This document shows positions 1 to 6,984 of a stretch of 13,458 bases of DNA, piece by piece. The DNA comes from JACKLD01 sp049297695. Lineage in GTDB: Bacteria > Pseudomonadota > Alphaproteobacteria > UBA2136 > UBA6156. The first letter of the stretch is position 1. Every line of letters starts with the position of its first letter. The notes beneath the pieces are model-generated. The model worked only from the letters and a program-made list of their open reading frames with translations. It ran no database searches and was not told where the DNA came from. The DNA is taken from positions 1-13,458 of the forward strand of contig JBAQUT010000075.1 in assembly GCA_049297695.1 (NCBI GenBank), given 5' to 3'. The translations under genes and the position numbers were made by a program.

Positions 1-2
1 CA

Positions 3-716
3 CCACCCCCGCCACCACCCGTATCGCCTTTGGTGATCGACCTGGACGGCAATGGAATCCACACCATCGCCGCCGACGACAGCCACGCCAAATTCGATTT
101 CTACAACGATGGTACACCCGATGCGACCGCATGGTTCAGCCCCACCGATGGTATCTTGGTGATGGACGTGAACGGCAACGGCACGGTGGATAACCTCACC
201 GAACTGTTTGGCACCACCGACACCGACAGCAGCGGTTACGCCACCTTGGCCGCCATGGACAGCAACGGCGACGGTCAAGTCAACGCCGACGACGCTGCCT
301 TTGCCGACATCCAAATCTGGGTAGACGCCAACAGCGACGGCGTTAGCCAAGAGGGCGAACTGCACAGCCTGGCCGACTACAACATCGTGAGCCTTGGCAC
401 CGTAGGTACCGAAGACCACACCGTGTTGAACGACGACAGCTACATCAGCCACACGGGCACTGCCACACTGGCCGATGGCACAACGCTGACCACCGCCGAC
501 GTATGGTACTACACCGCCAACCAAACCGCCGAAAGCGGCACCGTGACCAACCCCGTAGCCGCCAGCGACATCACGCTGGATGCCGTACTGGGCTCCACCA
601 CGGGCGACGATGTGGCCATCCTGCCCGCCGCCCCTGCCGCCGAGACAACCGACTATGTTGCCTCAGTGGTAGCTCCTACCGAAGACCTGACCCCAACCGT
701 GGTTCTCCACGTATAA
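3..716 (+). CDS. C-terminal part of a large RTX/EF-hand-like calcium-binding secreted protein (5' partial)
   Basis: The reading frame is open to the left edge, so only the C-terminal ~237 residues are present. It begins with a run of six prolines and then PVSPLVIDLDGNGIHT, the opening of the block seen near the C-terminus of many hemolysin-type/RTX surface and secreted proteins (SPLVLDLDGDG-like). It continues with the matching 'GILVMDVNGNGTVDNLTELFG' segment. Three further Asp/Asn-rich loops of EF-hand or dockerin type follow: DVNGNGTVD, DSNGDGQVNADD and DANSDGVSQEGE. These are probable Ca2+ sites. The last ~70 residues are Thr/Ala/Val-rich and end in TPTVVLHV without Cys. Classic GGxGxDxUx nonapeptides are absent here and could lie upstream. 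Family knowledge suggests type I secretion and an extracellular or surface role, but nothing here shows the specific function. The TTG at 30 is an internal Leu codon, not the start. Confidence 0.75.
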   Translation, partial: PPPPPPVSPLVIDLDGNGIHTIAADDSHAKFDFYNDGTPDATAWFSPTDGILVMDVNGNGTVDNLTELFGTTDTDSSGYATLAAMDSNGDGQVNADDAAFADIQIWVDANSDGVSQEGELHSLADYNIVSLGTVGTEDHTVLNDDSYISHTGTATLADGTTLTTADVWYYTANQTAESGTVTNPVAASDITLDAVLGSTTGDDVAILPAAPAAETTDYVASVVAPTEDLTPTVVLHV

Positions 717-737
717 GGTTAGGCCCACAACGGTACA

Positions 738-763
738 ACAAAGCCCCCATGTGGGGGCTTTGT
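738..763. terminator. Bidirectional intrinsic-type terminator hairpin
   Basis: There is a perfect 11-bp stem, ACAAAGCCCCC pairing with GGGGGCTTTGT, around the loop ATGT. It lies between the convergent ends of the RTX-like gene (stop at 716) and ftsB (stop at 778). The stem carries A-rich and T-rich flanks on both sides (CTTTGT in either direction), so it can serve both transcripts. The T tract is short, so termination efficiency cannot be judged. Confidence 0.8.
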
Positions 764-777
764 GTTACATGCCTACT

Positions 778-1116
778 TTATTCCACGGTTCCGCTTACCC
801 GCCCCGCATACCCGCTGGCGGATACCAAAATCACCACTTCCCCCGCACCACCCACGGGCAAGTTCCGCCGCACCAACTCATCCATATAGTCTTTGTCCAC
901 AGGCGGCTTTAGGCGGTACACCTGTGTTTTCAACCGTGCCACATCGGCCTCCAAACCTGCATTTTCAACCTTTAGCCCGGCTACCTGCTGGTTCAGCATT
1001 TTCCACGTATAAATGCCTTTTTCACCGTTTAAAAGCTGAAACGCCGTATAAATCAACACCAATACCGCAAGGGTAGGTATCACCAGTTGCAACAAACGGC
1101 GGCGCAAGCTGTTCAT
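778..1116 (-). CDS. ftsB: FtsB/DivIC-family cell division protein
   Basis: A 112-aa bitopic membrane protein of the septum formation initiator family. A short basic N-terminus (MNSLRRRLLQ) is followed by one membrane segment (about residues 10-28), a YTAFQLLNGEKGIY juxtamembrane part, and a coiled coil rich in Leu/Glu/Ala (about 38-70, e.g. LKVENAGLEADVARLK). A C-terminal region DKDYMDELVRRNLPVGGAGEVVI resembles the family's 'dp.yleE.aR..lg...pgE.v'. In the family it bridges FtsL and FtsQ in the divisome. The start is fixed by an ATGA overlap with the kdsA stop, implying translational coupling. A strong hairpin follows the stop. In many alphaproteobacteria eno sits between kdsA and ftsB; here it does not. 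Assignment is firm at family level. Confidence 0.85.
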   Translation of the reverse strand: MNSLRRRLLQLVIPTLAVLVLIYTAFQLLNGEKGIYTWKMLNQQVAGLKVENAGLEADVARLKTQVYRLKPPVDKDYMDELVRRNLPVGGAGEVVILVSASGYAGRVSGTVE

Positions 1117-1982
1117 CCCAACACTCCCTGCTTCACCACCGCGTCCAACCGCTGCAAAGCCACCAAAAGGTCTGGCATCTCACCCAAAGGCATTTGGGTT
1201 TCCTTGTCAGAAAAAGCCTCTTCAGGGTTCGGATGCGTCTCCATAAACAATCCGGCCACCCCCACCGCCACGGCGGCACGGGCCAAGGGGGGTATAAACG
1301 TTCTGTCGCCCCCACTGCTATCCCCCCGCACACTGGGCATCATCACGCAATGGCTGGCGTCATGGATGACCGGATACCCGCTCTGCCCCATAATGGGGAA
1401 ACTCCGCATATCCACCACCAAATTACCGTAACCAAACGTAGTACCCCGCTCGGTCAACATAATGGCTTCGGTGCCGCCTGCCGCCACTTTGGCCGCCGCA
1501 GGGTGCATGTCTTGGGGAGCCATAAACTGGCCTTTCTTCACGTTCACCGCCACACCAGGTCGCTTGGCCGCCGCTTCCCCGCAGGCCAACAGCAAGTCTG
1601 TCTGGCGGGATAAAAACGCAGGTATCTGTATCACATCAACAATTTCACCAACACTCTTCACCTGATGCACTTCATGCACGTCCGTCAACACCGGCACGCC
1701 AAACTGGCTCCGTACCTCCTCCAGCAACCGCAATCCGGCTTCCATCCCCATGCCCCGCGCCCCGCGTACGCTGGTGCGGTTGGCTTTGTCAAAACTTCCT
1801 TTATACACCAAACCCATCCCCAGCTTCCCACACATCTCCACCAAAGCTTCTGCCGTGCGCAGGGTAATTTCGCGCCCTTCCAAGGCACAGGTGCCCGCCA
1901 TCAGTGCCAACGGCGCATCGTTGGCAAACACCACAGGCGCCACCCCTTTGGCTCCCACACTCACCCGCCGCATCACAACCAT
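1113..1982 (-). CDS. kdsA: 3-deoxy-8-phosphooctulonate (KDO-8-P) synthase
   Basis: KdsA condenses phosphoenolpyruvate with arabinose-5-phosphate to give KDO-8-phosphate, the precursor of the KDO that caps lipid A. The 289-aa protein carries the family landmarks in order: AGTCALEG (28-35), KGSFDKANRTS (61-71), TDVHE (100-104), IQIPAFLSRQTDLL (119-131), NVKKGQF (147-153), LTERGTTFGYGNLVVD (176-191), HDASH (207-211) and METHPNPEEAFSD (247-259). Cys32, His211, Glu248 and Asp259 line up with the metal ligands of the metal-dependent class (Aquifex-like), whereas E. coli-type enzymes have Asn at the Cys position. The usual GPC reads GTC and the usual FLCRQTD reads FLSRQTD. I chose the ATG at 1982 because AAGGAG lies 6 bases upstream; an in-frame extension to 2024 looks non-coding. 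It overlaps ftsB by 4 bases. Confidence 0.95.
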   Translation of the reverse strand: MVVMRRVSVGAKGVAPVVFANDAPLALMAGTCALEGREITLRTAEALVEMCGKLGMGLVYKGSFDKANRTSVRGARGMGMEAGLRLLEEVRSQFGVPVLTDVHEVHQVKSVGEIVDVIQIPAFLSRQTDLLLACGEAAAKRPGVAVNVKKGQFMAPQDMHPAAAKVAAGGTEAIMLTERGTTFGYGNLVVDMRSFPIMGQSGYPVIHDASHCVMMPSVRGDSSGGDRTFIPPLARAAVAVGVAGLFMETHPNPEEAFSDKETQMPLGEMPDLLVALQRLDAVVKQGVLG

Positions 1983-2053
1983 GGTTTTCTCCTTCGTGCC
2001 CCCACCGTACCATACCCCTTGCAAACCCCCAACCCCCTCCCCATATCTTAGGT

Positions 2054-2623
2054 ATGAACCGTCATCTTGGCACCGCTACAGCCCTTGTTGCCGCCCTCGC
2101 AAGCTCTGCTTGCAGCAAAGGCGAACAAAGCATGGTTAGCAAACTCATGGATATGAGCATCCTCAAACCCGCCCCCCAAGCCCCAGCACCTGTTATCAAA
2201 CCTCTTCCTGCTCCCACATTTACCACACAGCAACCAACTCCCAAAGCGGTTCCCACACCTGTTCCTGCCCCGCGCCCAACCCTTAACACGGGCAGCACCA
2301 CACCTGTCTCCACCCCCACCATTGCCCCACGGCCAACCCCCACACCCCCTACAGCCAAATCCAACATCCCTACTCCCTCCATGCAAGCCCAAAAAGCCTT
2401 GCATGCCGAGGTAGAGACCCTTCTTCAAAGCCACAACAACAGCGTTTTGTGGTTTACCTCCGACCTCACCTACCTCCTCCAACACGAAAAGCCATTCCTA
2501 ACCTTCCTCGATACAACTCCTCCAAACCCAACAACTTTCGCTATGGTAGATGAAAAATACCGCAGTATCTCAACAGCTCGCCTCAAAGTCCGTGAAGCCG
2601 ATACATCCGGCCGCGGTTCTTAA
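2054..2623 (+). CDS. Putative proline/threonine-rich lipoprotein of unknown function
   Basis: I do not recognise the family. The 189-aa product has a signal-peptide-like N-terminus (MNRHLGTATALVAALASSAC) with Cys20 as a plausible lipidated residue. The lipobox SSAC is not canonical, having Ser rather than Leu at -3. A long Pro/Thr/Ala linker follows (about residues 39-112, with many PTP, PAP and PTPP motifs), then a C-terminal ~75-residue part with mixed helical character (KALHAEVETLLQSHNNSVLW, EKPFLTFLD). This resembles envelope proteins in which a linker spans periplasm or wall between a lipid anchor and a functional domain, but that role is inference. There is no clear Shine-Dalgarno sequence. 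A TTGCAA-N17-CATATC candidate promoter (2019-2047) nearly abuts the ATG. It is divergent from kdsA and tail to tail with msrA, the two stop codons sharing bases. Confidence 0.6.
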   Translation: MNRHLGTATALVAALASSACSKGEQSMVSKLMDMSILKPAPQAPAPVIKPLPAPTFTTQQPTPKAVPTPVPAPRPTLNTGSTTPVSTPTIAPRPTPTPPTAKSNIPTPSMQAQKALHAEVETLLQSHNNSVLWFTSDLTYLLQHEKPFLTFLDTTPPNPTTFAMVDEKYRSISTARLKVREADTSGRGS

Positions 2624-3219
2624 TTCCCCCACACGCTCTTCACCTTGGCATCCCGCCCGCAGTTCCAGCGGTACAACGCGTAGCGGGCAGGGTTTTTCTC
2701 GGCATACCGCTGATGATACCCCTCCGCCACCCAAAAGCGCGTGGCTGGCAACACGTCCACCGCCACAGGCTTGCCAAGCTTGGTTGCAACCTCTTTCAAG
2801 GTGGTTGCCGCCACAGCCGCTTCCGCCGCCGTGGCCGTAAAAATCACAGGCCGATACGCCGCCCCACGGTCGCAAAACTGCCCGCCCCCGTCGGTAGGGT
2901 CTATGTGCCGCAGGTAATAATCCAACACCGCCCCGTAACTCACTTTGGCAGGGTTGTAGGTTACTTCCACCACTTCCACATGGGGGGTTTGGCCAACAAT
3001 CTCATCATGGTAGTTTTCATAGGTCGGGTTGGGTATCGTACCGCCCGCGTAGCCACTCACGGCATCCACCACACCATCCAACTTCAGCATGTCATGCTCC
3101 AAACACCAAAAACACCCGCCCGCCAACACCGCCTTGGCCGTGGCGGCAGAGGCCTCGTCAGCCATACTTCCGCTGCTCCACACCAGCAACACCGCAATCA
3201 TCATTGTCAGCATGTTCAT
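2620..3219 (-). CDS. msrA: Exported peptide-methionine (S)-S-oxide reductase
   Basis: MsrA reduces methionine-S-sulfoxide in proteins. The 199-aa product has a hydrophobic signal peptide (MNMLTMMIAVLLVWSSGSMA, likely cleaved before DEA), so the enzyme should act outside the cytoplasm. The catalytic motif GGCFWC is at 34-39 with catalytic Cys36. SGYAGG (55-60), HVEVVEV (80-86), HIDPTD (105-110), FCDRGAAYRPVIF (115-127) and AEGYHQRY (165-172) are all typical of the family. Cys187 in RWNCGRD is a candidate resolving cysteine. The start at 3219 is supported by an excellent GGGAGGA about 7 bases upstream. This start lies inside recO: the two genes overlap by 62 bases in different frames. It is the last gene of the - strand operon and ends on the stop of the convergent putative lipoprotein gene. 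Confidence 0.93.
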   Translation of the reverse strand: MNMLTMMIAVLLVWSSGSMADEASAATAKAVLAGGCFWCLEHDMLKLDGVVDAVSGYAGGTIPNPTYENYHDEIVGQTPHVEVVEVTYNPAKVSYGAVLDYYLRHIDPTDGGGQFCDRGAAYRPVIFTATAAEAAVAATTLKEVATKLGKPVAVDVLPATRFWVAEGYHQRYAEKNPARYALYRWNCGRDAKVKSVWGN

Positions 3220-3916
3220 TACAAAGTCCTCCCTGAGCCATCACATGCTGGGCCAACCGAGCACGGGCCGTCAAATCTTTTCCCTGTAAAAACTTCCCCA
3301 AAAAGGCTCCTGTAAGGTTCAACGCATTCCTTACTTCATCGTCATCCCCCACCACCGGCCCCCCAAACATAGCTGGCAACGGCAACAGGCGCGCCGCATA
3401 AGGCGCCCCCACATGCCCGCTCACCGCCCGCCCGCTGGTGGGAGATACATACATCAACCGCTCTCCCATAGGGCACGGCACAGGGTCGTCTTCCAAACTC
3501 AACCCATACCCCGTGGCCCCCAACACCGCCCGCTCCCACAGCACCACGCGCTGCCACCATGGCTGGGGGCCGTGCCACAAGGCATGGGTAGCACCATAAA
3601 GGTCGGGGTACGGGTGGTCTTCCGGCAATGCCGCATGGCACACTTCCGCCACATGGGCCGCCACCAAAGCCGCCACAGGGTCGGTAAACATCATCGCCGC
3701 ACGGCTTACCACAACTTCAAGGTTCAAACGGCCCAATTGCCCTTCCAACCGCCGCGTATGCTCAAACCGCACGGTATCGCCCATGCACAGGCCATCCACC
3801 TTGCGGATAAGCCCGCGCACCAACCCAAACTCGTCGCTGAACACCGTCGCCACATACCCTTGGTCGCCCACCATGCGGGCCGAAAGCACCAAACCGTTCC
3901 CGTCGCGCTTACTCAT
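3158..3916 (-). CDS. recO: DNA repair protein RecO
   Basis: RecO helps load RecA on SSB-coated single-stranded DNA in the RecFOR pathway. The 252-aa protein begins MSKRDGNGLVLSARMVGDQG, matching the family's N-terminal OB-fold start (givLs.r..gE). It continues with SDEFGLVRGLIRK, then the GDTVRFEHTRRLEGQLGRLNLE strand block and a helical C-terminal half (ERAVLGATGYGLSLE; VSPTSGRAVS; LNLTGAFLGKFLQG). No zinc-finger cysteine cluster is visible, as in many alphaproteobacterial forms. I chose the ATG at 3916, which overlaps the era stop by 8 bases; the open frame extends upstream only inside era. The last ~20 residues (after about EHADNDD) are polar and lie over the msrA signal-peptide codons, so they are probably a dispensable tail. 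Confidence 0.85.
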   Translation of the reverse strand: MSKRDGNGLVLSARMVGDQGYVATVFSDEFGLVRGLIRKVDGLCMGDTVRFEHTRRLEGQLGRLNLEVVVSRAAMMFTDPVAALVAAHVAEVCHAALPEDHPYPDLYGATHALWHGPQPWWQRVVLWERAVLGATGYGLSLEDDPVPCPMGERLMYVSPTSGRAVSGHVGAPYAARLLPLPAMFGGPVVGDDDEVRNALNLTGAFLGKFLQGKDLTARARLAQHVMAQGGLCNEHADNDDCGVAGVEQRKYG

Positions 3917-4835
3917 CTCCCGCAGGGTACAGCAAGTGGGCCCGCTCTTGCCAGTCGGGCGATACTTCCACGTGCAGTTCCAACCGTACCCCTGTGCCCA
4001 AAACATCCTGCATCACTTCGCGGGCGGCGGTGCCCATGCGGCCCAACATGCTGCCGCCTTTGCCTATCACCAAGGGTTTATGGGCCTCCCGCGTTAGCAA
4101 AATGCGCTGCTGAACCAACCACGGCATGCCGCTGTCGTCCACGCTGTCGGTTACCACGGCAATGGCGTAGGGAACTTCTTCGTGCATATACGTCATCACC
4201 TGCTCGCGGGTAATCTCGGCCAACCTCTGGTACAAGGGCATGTCGGTGGCCATATCGGCGGGGAACAACCACGGCCCCTCCGGCACATATTTGGCCAACC
4301 GCGGCAACACGTCTTTCATGCCGCCACCGCCTTTTTTGTTCACGTTGGCCGCCGCCACCGCCAACACTTCGGCAAAACAACCAAGCTCAGCGGCACGGGT
4401 CATCAAGGGCAACACCCTCTCGCGGGGCACCAGCCTATCCACCTTGTTGATAATCAACACCGCCGTCCGCTTGCCCTGCTGAATTCTCGCCACAATGTCC
4501 ATCGCACGGTCGTCAAACCCACGCCCCGCATCAATCACCAGCGCCACCACGTCGGCCTCGGCCAAACTCCCTTGGGCTTGCTGCACCAAGGCACGGTCAA
4601 AGGCTTTAGCGCTGGTGTTCAAACCGGGGGTATCCACAAACACAAACTGGGTTGCGCCTTCGGTCACCACGCCGCGCACCACAATCCGCGTGGTGTTGGG
4701 CTTGCTGGAAACGATCCCCACCCGCTCGCCCACCAAGGCATTAATCAGGGTACTTTTGCCCACGTTGGGCGCCCCCACCAAGGCAATAAGCCCGCAACGG
4801 GTGGCTGGGCTGGCATGGTCAAGTTTAGGCGACAT
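3909..4835 (-). CDS. era: GTPase Era
   Basis: Era is a GTPase that binds the 3' end of 16S rRNA and supports 30S maturation at the membrane. The 308-aa protein has G1 GAPNVGKST (21-29), the NTTR switch (47-50), G3 DTPG (68-71) and G4 NKVD (130-133). The C-terminal KH domain (about 222-292) includes the RNA-binding turn VIGKGGSMLGRMGTAAREVM. The stretch after G4 reads LAVAAANVNKKGGGGMKDVL, so the usual G5 'SA' is replaced by 'AA' and a Lys/Gly-rich insertion follows; binding may still be normal because G5 contacts are weak. The start ATG at 4835 has GGAG 8 bases upstream and overlaps the rnc stop by 11 bases. The rnc-era-recO order is standard for the group. Confidence 0.95.
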   Translation of the reverse strand: MSPKLDHASPATRCGLIALVGAPNVGKSTLINALVGERVGIVSSKPNTTRIVVRGVVTEGATQFVFVDTPGLNTSAKAFDRALVQQAQGSLAEADVVALVIDAGRGFDDRAMDIVARIQQGKRTAVLIINKVDRLVPRERVLPLMTRAAELGCFAEVLAVAAANVNKKGGGGMKDVLPRLAKYVPEGPWLFPADMATDMPLYQRLAEITREQVMTYMHEEVPYAIAVVTDSVDDSGMPWLVQQRILLTREAHKPLVIGKGGSMLGRMGTAAREVMQDVLGTGVRLELHVEVSPDWQERAHLLYPAGDE

Positions 4836-5496
4836 GATGGTTCTCCATTTCGTTCAACAGCGCGGCAGCCGCCTGCTTGCTGGCATCGTTTTTGCTGGGG
4901 CCTACGCCACGGGCAGTGCCCAACGCGCAGGTTACTTCCACGGTAAAGGTTTTCACATGGTCGGGCCCGCTTTCCTCAACCACTTGGTAAATAGGCACGG
5001 GCTTCTTTTGCCCCTGCAACATCTCTTGCAACATGGTTTTGGCATCGCGGCCATCTTCGGTGGCCAGCATCGGCCCCCACACCTTGCGTACCACCTCCAA
5101 CGCTGCCGACCACCCACCGTCTTTGTAAATGGCCCCCAACATGGCTTCCACCCCGTCGGCCAACACCCCCGCAGGCGTGGGGCCTTTGTGGCCCACGCGC
5201 ATGTGCTCGGCCAACCCCCAACCCTCGGCAATGCGGGCCAAGGTGCTGCCTTGCACCAACGCGGCATGGCGCCGCCCCAACCCACCCTCATCCTCATGGG
5301 GATATACCTCTTGCAACATGTCCGCCACCGCCAACCCCAGAATGCGGTCACCCAAAAATTCCAACCGTTCGTAGGTAGGCTTCAAACCGCTACCGCCATG
5401 GGTCAGGGCTTCTTCCAGCAACGCCACATCCTGCATGTCATACCCCAACACCCGCACACACCACGCGTAGGCCAAAGCGGTGCGTTCACTCACCAT
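4825..5496 (-). CDS. rnc: Ribonuclease III
   Basis: RNase III cleaves double-stranded RNA and processes the rRNA precursor. The 223-aa protein has the signature ERLEFLGDRILGL (43-55), with Glu46 and Asp50 in the metal site. The second acidic pair is in LADGVEAMLGAIY (Asp114, Glu117). A C-terminal dsRNA-binding domain (about 151-217) runs from DAKTMLQEMLQGQ to the SKNDASKQAAAALL helix. Length is normal. The start ATG at 5496 overlaps the lepB stop by 11 bases, and no strong Shine-Dalgarno is seen, so translation is probably coupled to lepB. Confidence 0.95.
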   Translation of the reverse strand: MVSERTALAYAWCVRVLGYDMQDVALLEEALTHGGSGLKPTYERLEFLGDRILGLAVADMLQEVYPHEDEGGLGRRHAALVQGSTLARIAEGWGLAEHMRVGHKGPTPAGVLADGVEAMLGAIYKDGGWSAALEVVRKVWGPMLATEDGRDAKTMLQEMLQGQKKPVPIYQVVEESGPDHVKTFTVEVTCALGTARGVGPSKNDASKQAAAALLNEMENHHVA

Positions 5497-6217
5497 GGGT
5501 GGCCCGCAAACTGGTGAACATCCTCTCCAACCGCGGCATCCAATCCTCGCCCAAACTCAGCCAGATAAACTCCGCCCGCCCCATCAAATCGGTGCGCGGC
5601 ACAAACCCCCACTGCGGCCATTCCCAATAACGGGCATCGCGACTGTTGTCGCGGTTGTCGCCCACCATCACAAACATGTCGGGGGGCACCACCATCTCGG
5701 CAACGTCTTGGCCGGGGGTTTCGGGGTCAACCATCACCACATGCTTCACATCGCCCAAGGTTTCCGTTTTTTGGTGGGCCAACACGCTCCGACCGTCACG
5801 GGTGGTGTAGGCATAATCCTGAATGGCCTCCTGCTTTTGCTCCACCCCGTTCACGTACAAAATCTTATCCCTGTAAGCCACCGTATCCCCCGGCAAACCT
5901 ACCAAGCGCTTGATAAACAGCGTCTCCCCCAGCCCAAAAAAACTACCTGGCAACCCGCTGCCCGTTTTTTTGAACACGATAATATCCCCCCGCTCCGGCT
6001 CCCGCGTCCACAACATGTGGTCGGTCAACGGTATCCGGTTGCCGTAGGCAAACTTGCTCACAAACAAAAAATCCCCAATCAACAGGTTGGGCATCATGCT
6101 GCCGCTGGGTATTTTAAAGGGCTCAAACAAAAACCCGCGGATGCAAAAAAACGCCAAAAACGCAGCAAGTACAAGGGTTTTTGTCATTTCCCACAGGCGG
6201 GCTAAAAAAGGCTTCAT
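5486..6217 (-). CDS. lepB: Signal peptidase I
   Basis: LepB removes signal peptides from proteins exported through Sec or Tat. The 243-aa protein has one N-terminal membrane segment (about residues 12-30) and then box B, IPSGSMMPNLLIGD, with catalytic Ser40. Box D is FIKRLVGLPGD, with general-base Lys103. Box E is MVGDNRDNSRDARYW (about 189-203). The residue after RYW is Glu where Gly is usual. A second membrane span as in E. coli is not evident. Start ATG at 6217; an alternative Met11 start is less likely because it would shorten the cytoplasmic tip. A gap of about 70 bases separates it from acpS. It would process the MsrA precursor encoded in the same operon. Confidence 0.95.
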   Translation of the reverse strand: MKPFLARLWEMTKTLVLAAFLAFFCIRGFLFEPFKIPSGSMMPNLLIGDFLFVSKFAYGNRIPLTDHMLWTREPERGDIIVFKKTGSGLPGSFFGLGETLFIKRLVGLPGDTVAYRDKILYVNGVEQKQEAIQDYAYTTRDGRSVLAHQKTETLGDVKHVVMVDPETPGQDVAEMVVPPDMFVMVGDNRDNSRDARYWEWPQWGFVPRTDLMGRAEFIWLSLGEDWMPRLERMFTSLRATHGE

Positions 6218-6288
6218 CCGTTGTTCAACTTTCTTGGTTACGCCGCACTTTCCCGTATTTGGGCCTATAAAGCAACCCCAAAACCCTT

Positions 6289-6636
6289 TTATATGGCCAC
6301 AGCCATCACCATCGCCACCGCCACCCCTGCATCATCACTCACGCTCGCCACAAAGTTCACATCCTCGCGCCCCCGCACCCGCACCACAGGCGCACCCGCC
6401 TCCGTATGGCCAACCTCAATGTCCTGAAATCCCACAGCCGCACCAATCCCCGTGCCCAAAGCCTTGGCCACGGCTTCCTTCAACGCCCACCGTCGCGCCA
6501 GTTTTTCCGCCGTGGGCTTGGGCATGGCCTCCCGCTCGGCGGGCGTCAACAACCGCTCCACAAACCGCGCCCCATGCTCCGCCAACGCGGACTCAATCCG
6601 GGCTATGCTGCACACATCCGTACCAATCATAGGCAT
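6289..6636 (-). CDS. acpS: Holo-[acyl-carrier-protein] synthase
   Basis: AcpS transfers the 4'-phosphopantetheine arm from CoA to apo-ACP, activating fatty acid and lipid A acyl synthesis. The 115-aa protein shows IGTDVCSIARIE (4-15) with metal ligand Asp7, FVERLLTPAE (25-34), and RWALKEAVAKALGTGIG (49-65) with Glu54. The C-terminal strand is VASVSDDAGVAVAMV; the usual SISH reads SVSD here. Length is close to the family norm (~120-130). Start ATG at 6636; the ATG two codons later is possible. It lies 25 bases after the upstream 88-aa gene and 71 bases before lepB. In many alphaproteobacteria pdxJ precedes acpS, but here an unknown small gene does. Confidence 0.92.
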   Translation of the reverse strand: MPMIGTDVCSIARIESALAEHGARFVERLLTPAEREAMPKPTAEKLARRWALKEAVAKALGTGIGAAVGFQDIEVGHTEAGAPVVRVRGREDVNFVASVSDDAGVAVAMVMAVAI

Positions 6637-6661
6637 GTTATGAAGGCCTTATCGCCTCAGG

Positions 6662-6928
6662 TCAACCCAACCCCATTCCATCATCCACGCGGCTCAAACT
6701 CACCGAAATAAAATCACCTTGTACCGAAGCACACGTCCGCACCCCCGCATCCCGAACCAATGTCTGTAAAAACCCTACCATTCCCTTCACATTGCCATCA
6801 TAATGGCTGGGAGGGCATACCATGGTTGTGCTCCACGCCCGCACACCTTGCTCCTGCATCACGCGGGCCGCATCTTCCACACAACATGCAACTTCTTGAA
6901 TATCCTGATAAACTTTACTTTCACTCAT
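6662..6928 (-). CDS. Hypothetical 88-aa protein, first gene of the acpS operon
   Basis: I do not recognise this family. The ORF has a good ribosome binding site (AAGGGAGA about 8 bases before the ATG) and sits on the core-gene strand 25 bases ahead of acpS, so it is very likely expressed. The protein is cytoplasmic-looking. An acidic helical N-terminus with paired cysteines (QEVACCVEDAARVMQEQG) is followed by a mixed segment (TTMVCPPSHYDGNVKGMVGF) and a C-terminal strand-like part (TCASVQGDFISVSLSRVDD). Cysteines are near residues 15, 16, 38 and 66, with no obvious metal-binding spacing. It occupies the place where pdxJ is commonly found. No function can be inferred beyond co-transcription with acpS and lepB. 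Confidence 0.7.
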   Translation of the reverse strand: MSESKVYQDIQEVACCVEDAARVMQEQGVRAWSTTMVCPPSHYDGNVKGMVGFLQTLVRDAGVRTCASVQGDFISVSLSRVDDGMGLG

Positions 6929-6956
6929 GACAAAAATCTCCCTTGATTTCCTATCA

Positions 6957-6983
6957 TGTATACTTAATTTACTCGTACGTCAA
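6957..6983 (-). promoter_or_regulatory. Candidate promoter for the 88-aa/acpS operon
   Basis: On the - strand a TTGACG box (6978-6983) is followed after 15 bases by TATACA (6957-6962), about 29 bases ahead of the 88-aa gene's ATG. The -35 resembles the strong TTGAC core favoured in alphaproteobacteria; the spacer is short. It overlaps the 3' end of rel, so the downstream operon could be transcribed independently of rel. This rests on pattern only. Confidence 0.35.
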
Positions 6984-6984
6984 C

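Noticed and set aside
738..763. CRISPR repeat or other array unit
   Set aside because: It is a single hairpin between convergent genes with no repeated spacer structure anywhere in the window; a terminator explains it.
503..889. ORF crossing the RTX-like gene end and the terminator
   Set aside because: It is an out-of-frame Arg-rich shadow that runs through the terminator and antisense ftsB.
1904..2053. N-terminal extension of the putative lipoprotein ORF
   Set aside because: It overlaps the kdsA 5' end antisense and would remove the signal peptide from the N-terminus.
4495..5517. 340-codon open frame on + over era, rnc and the lepB end
   Set aside because: It runs antisense through two fully recognised genes and has no motifs or ribosome binding site.
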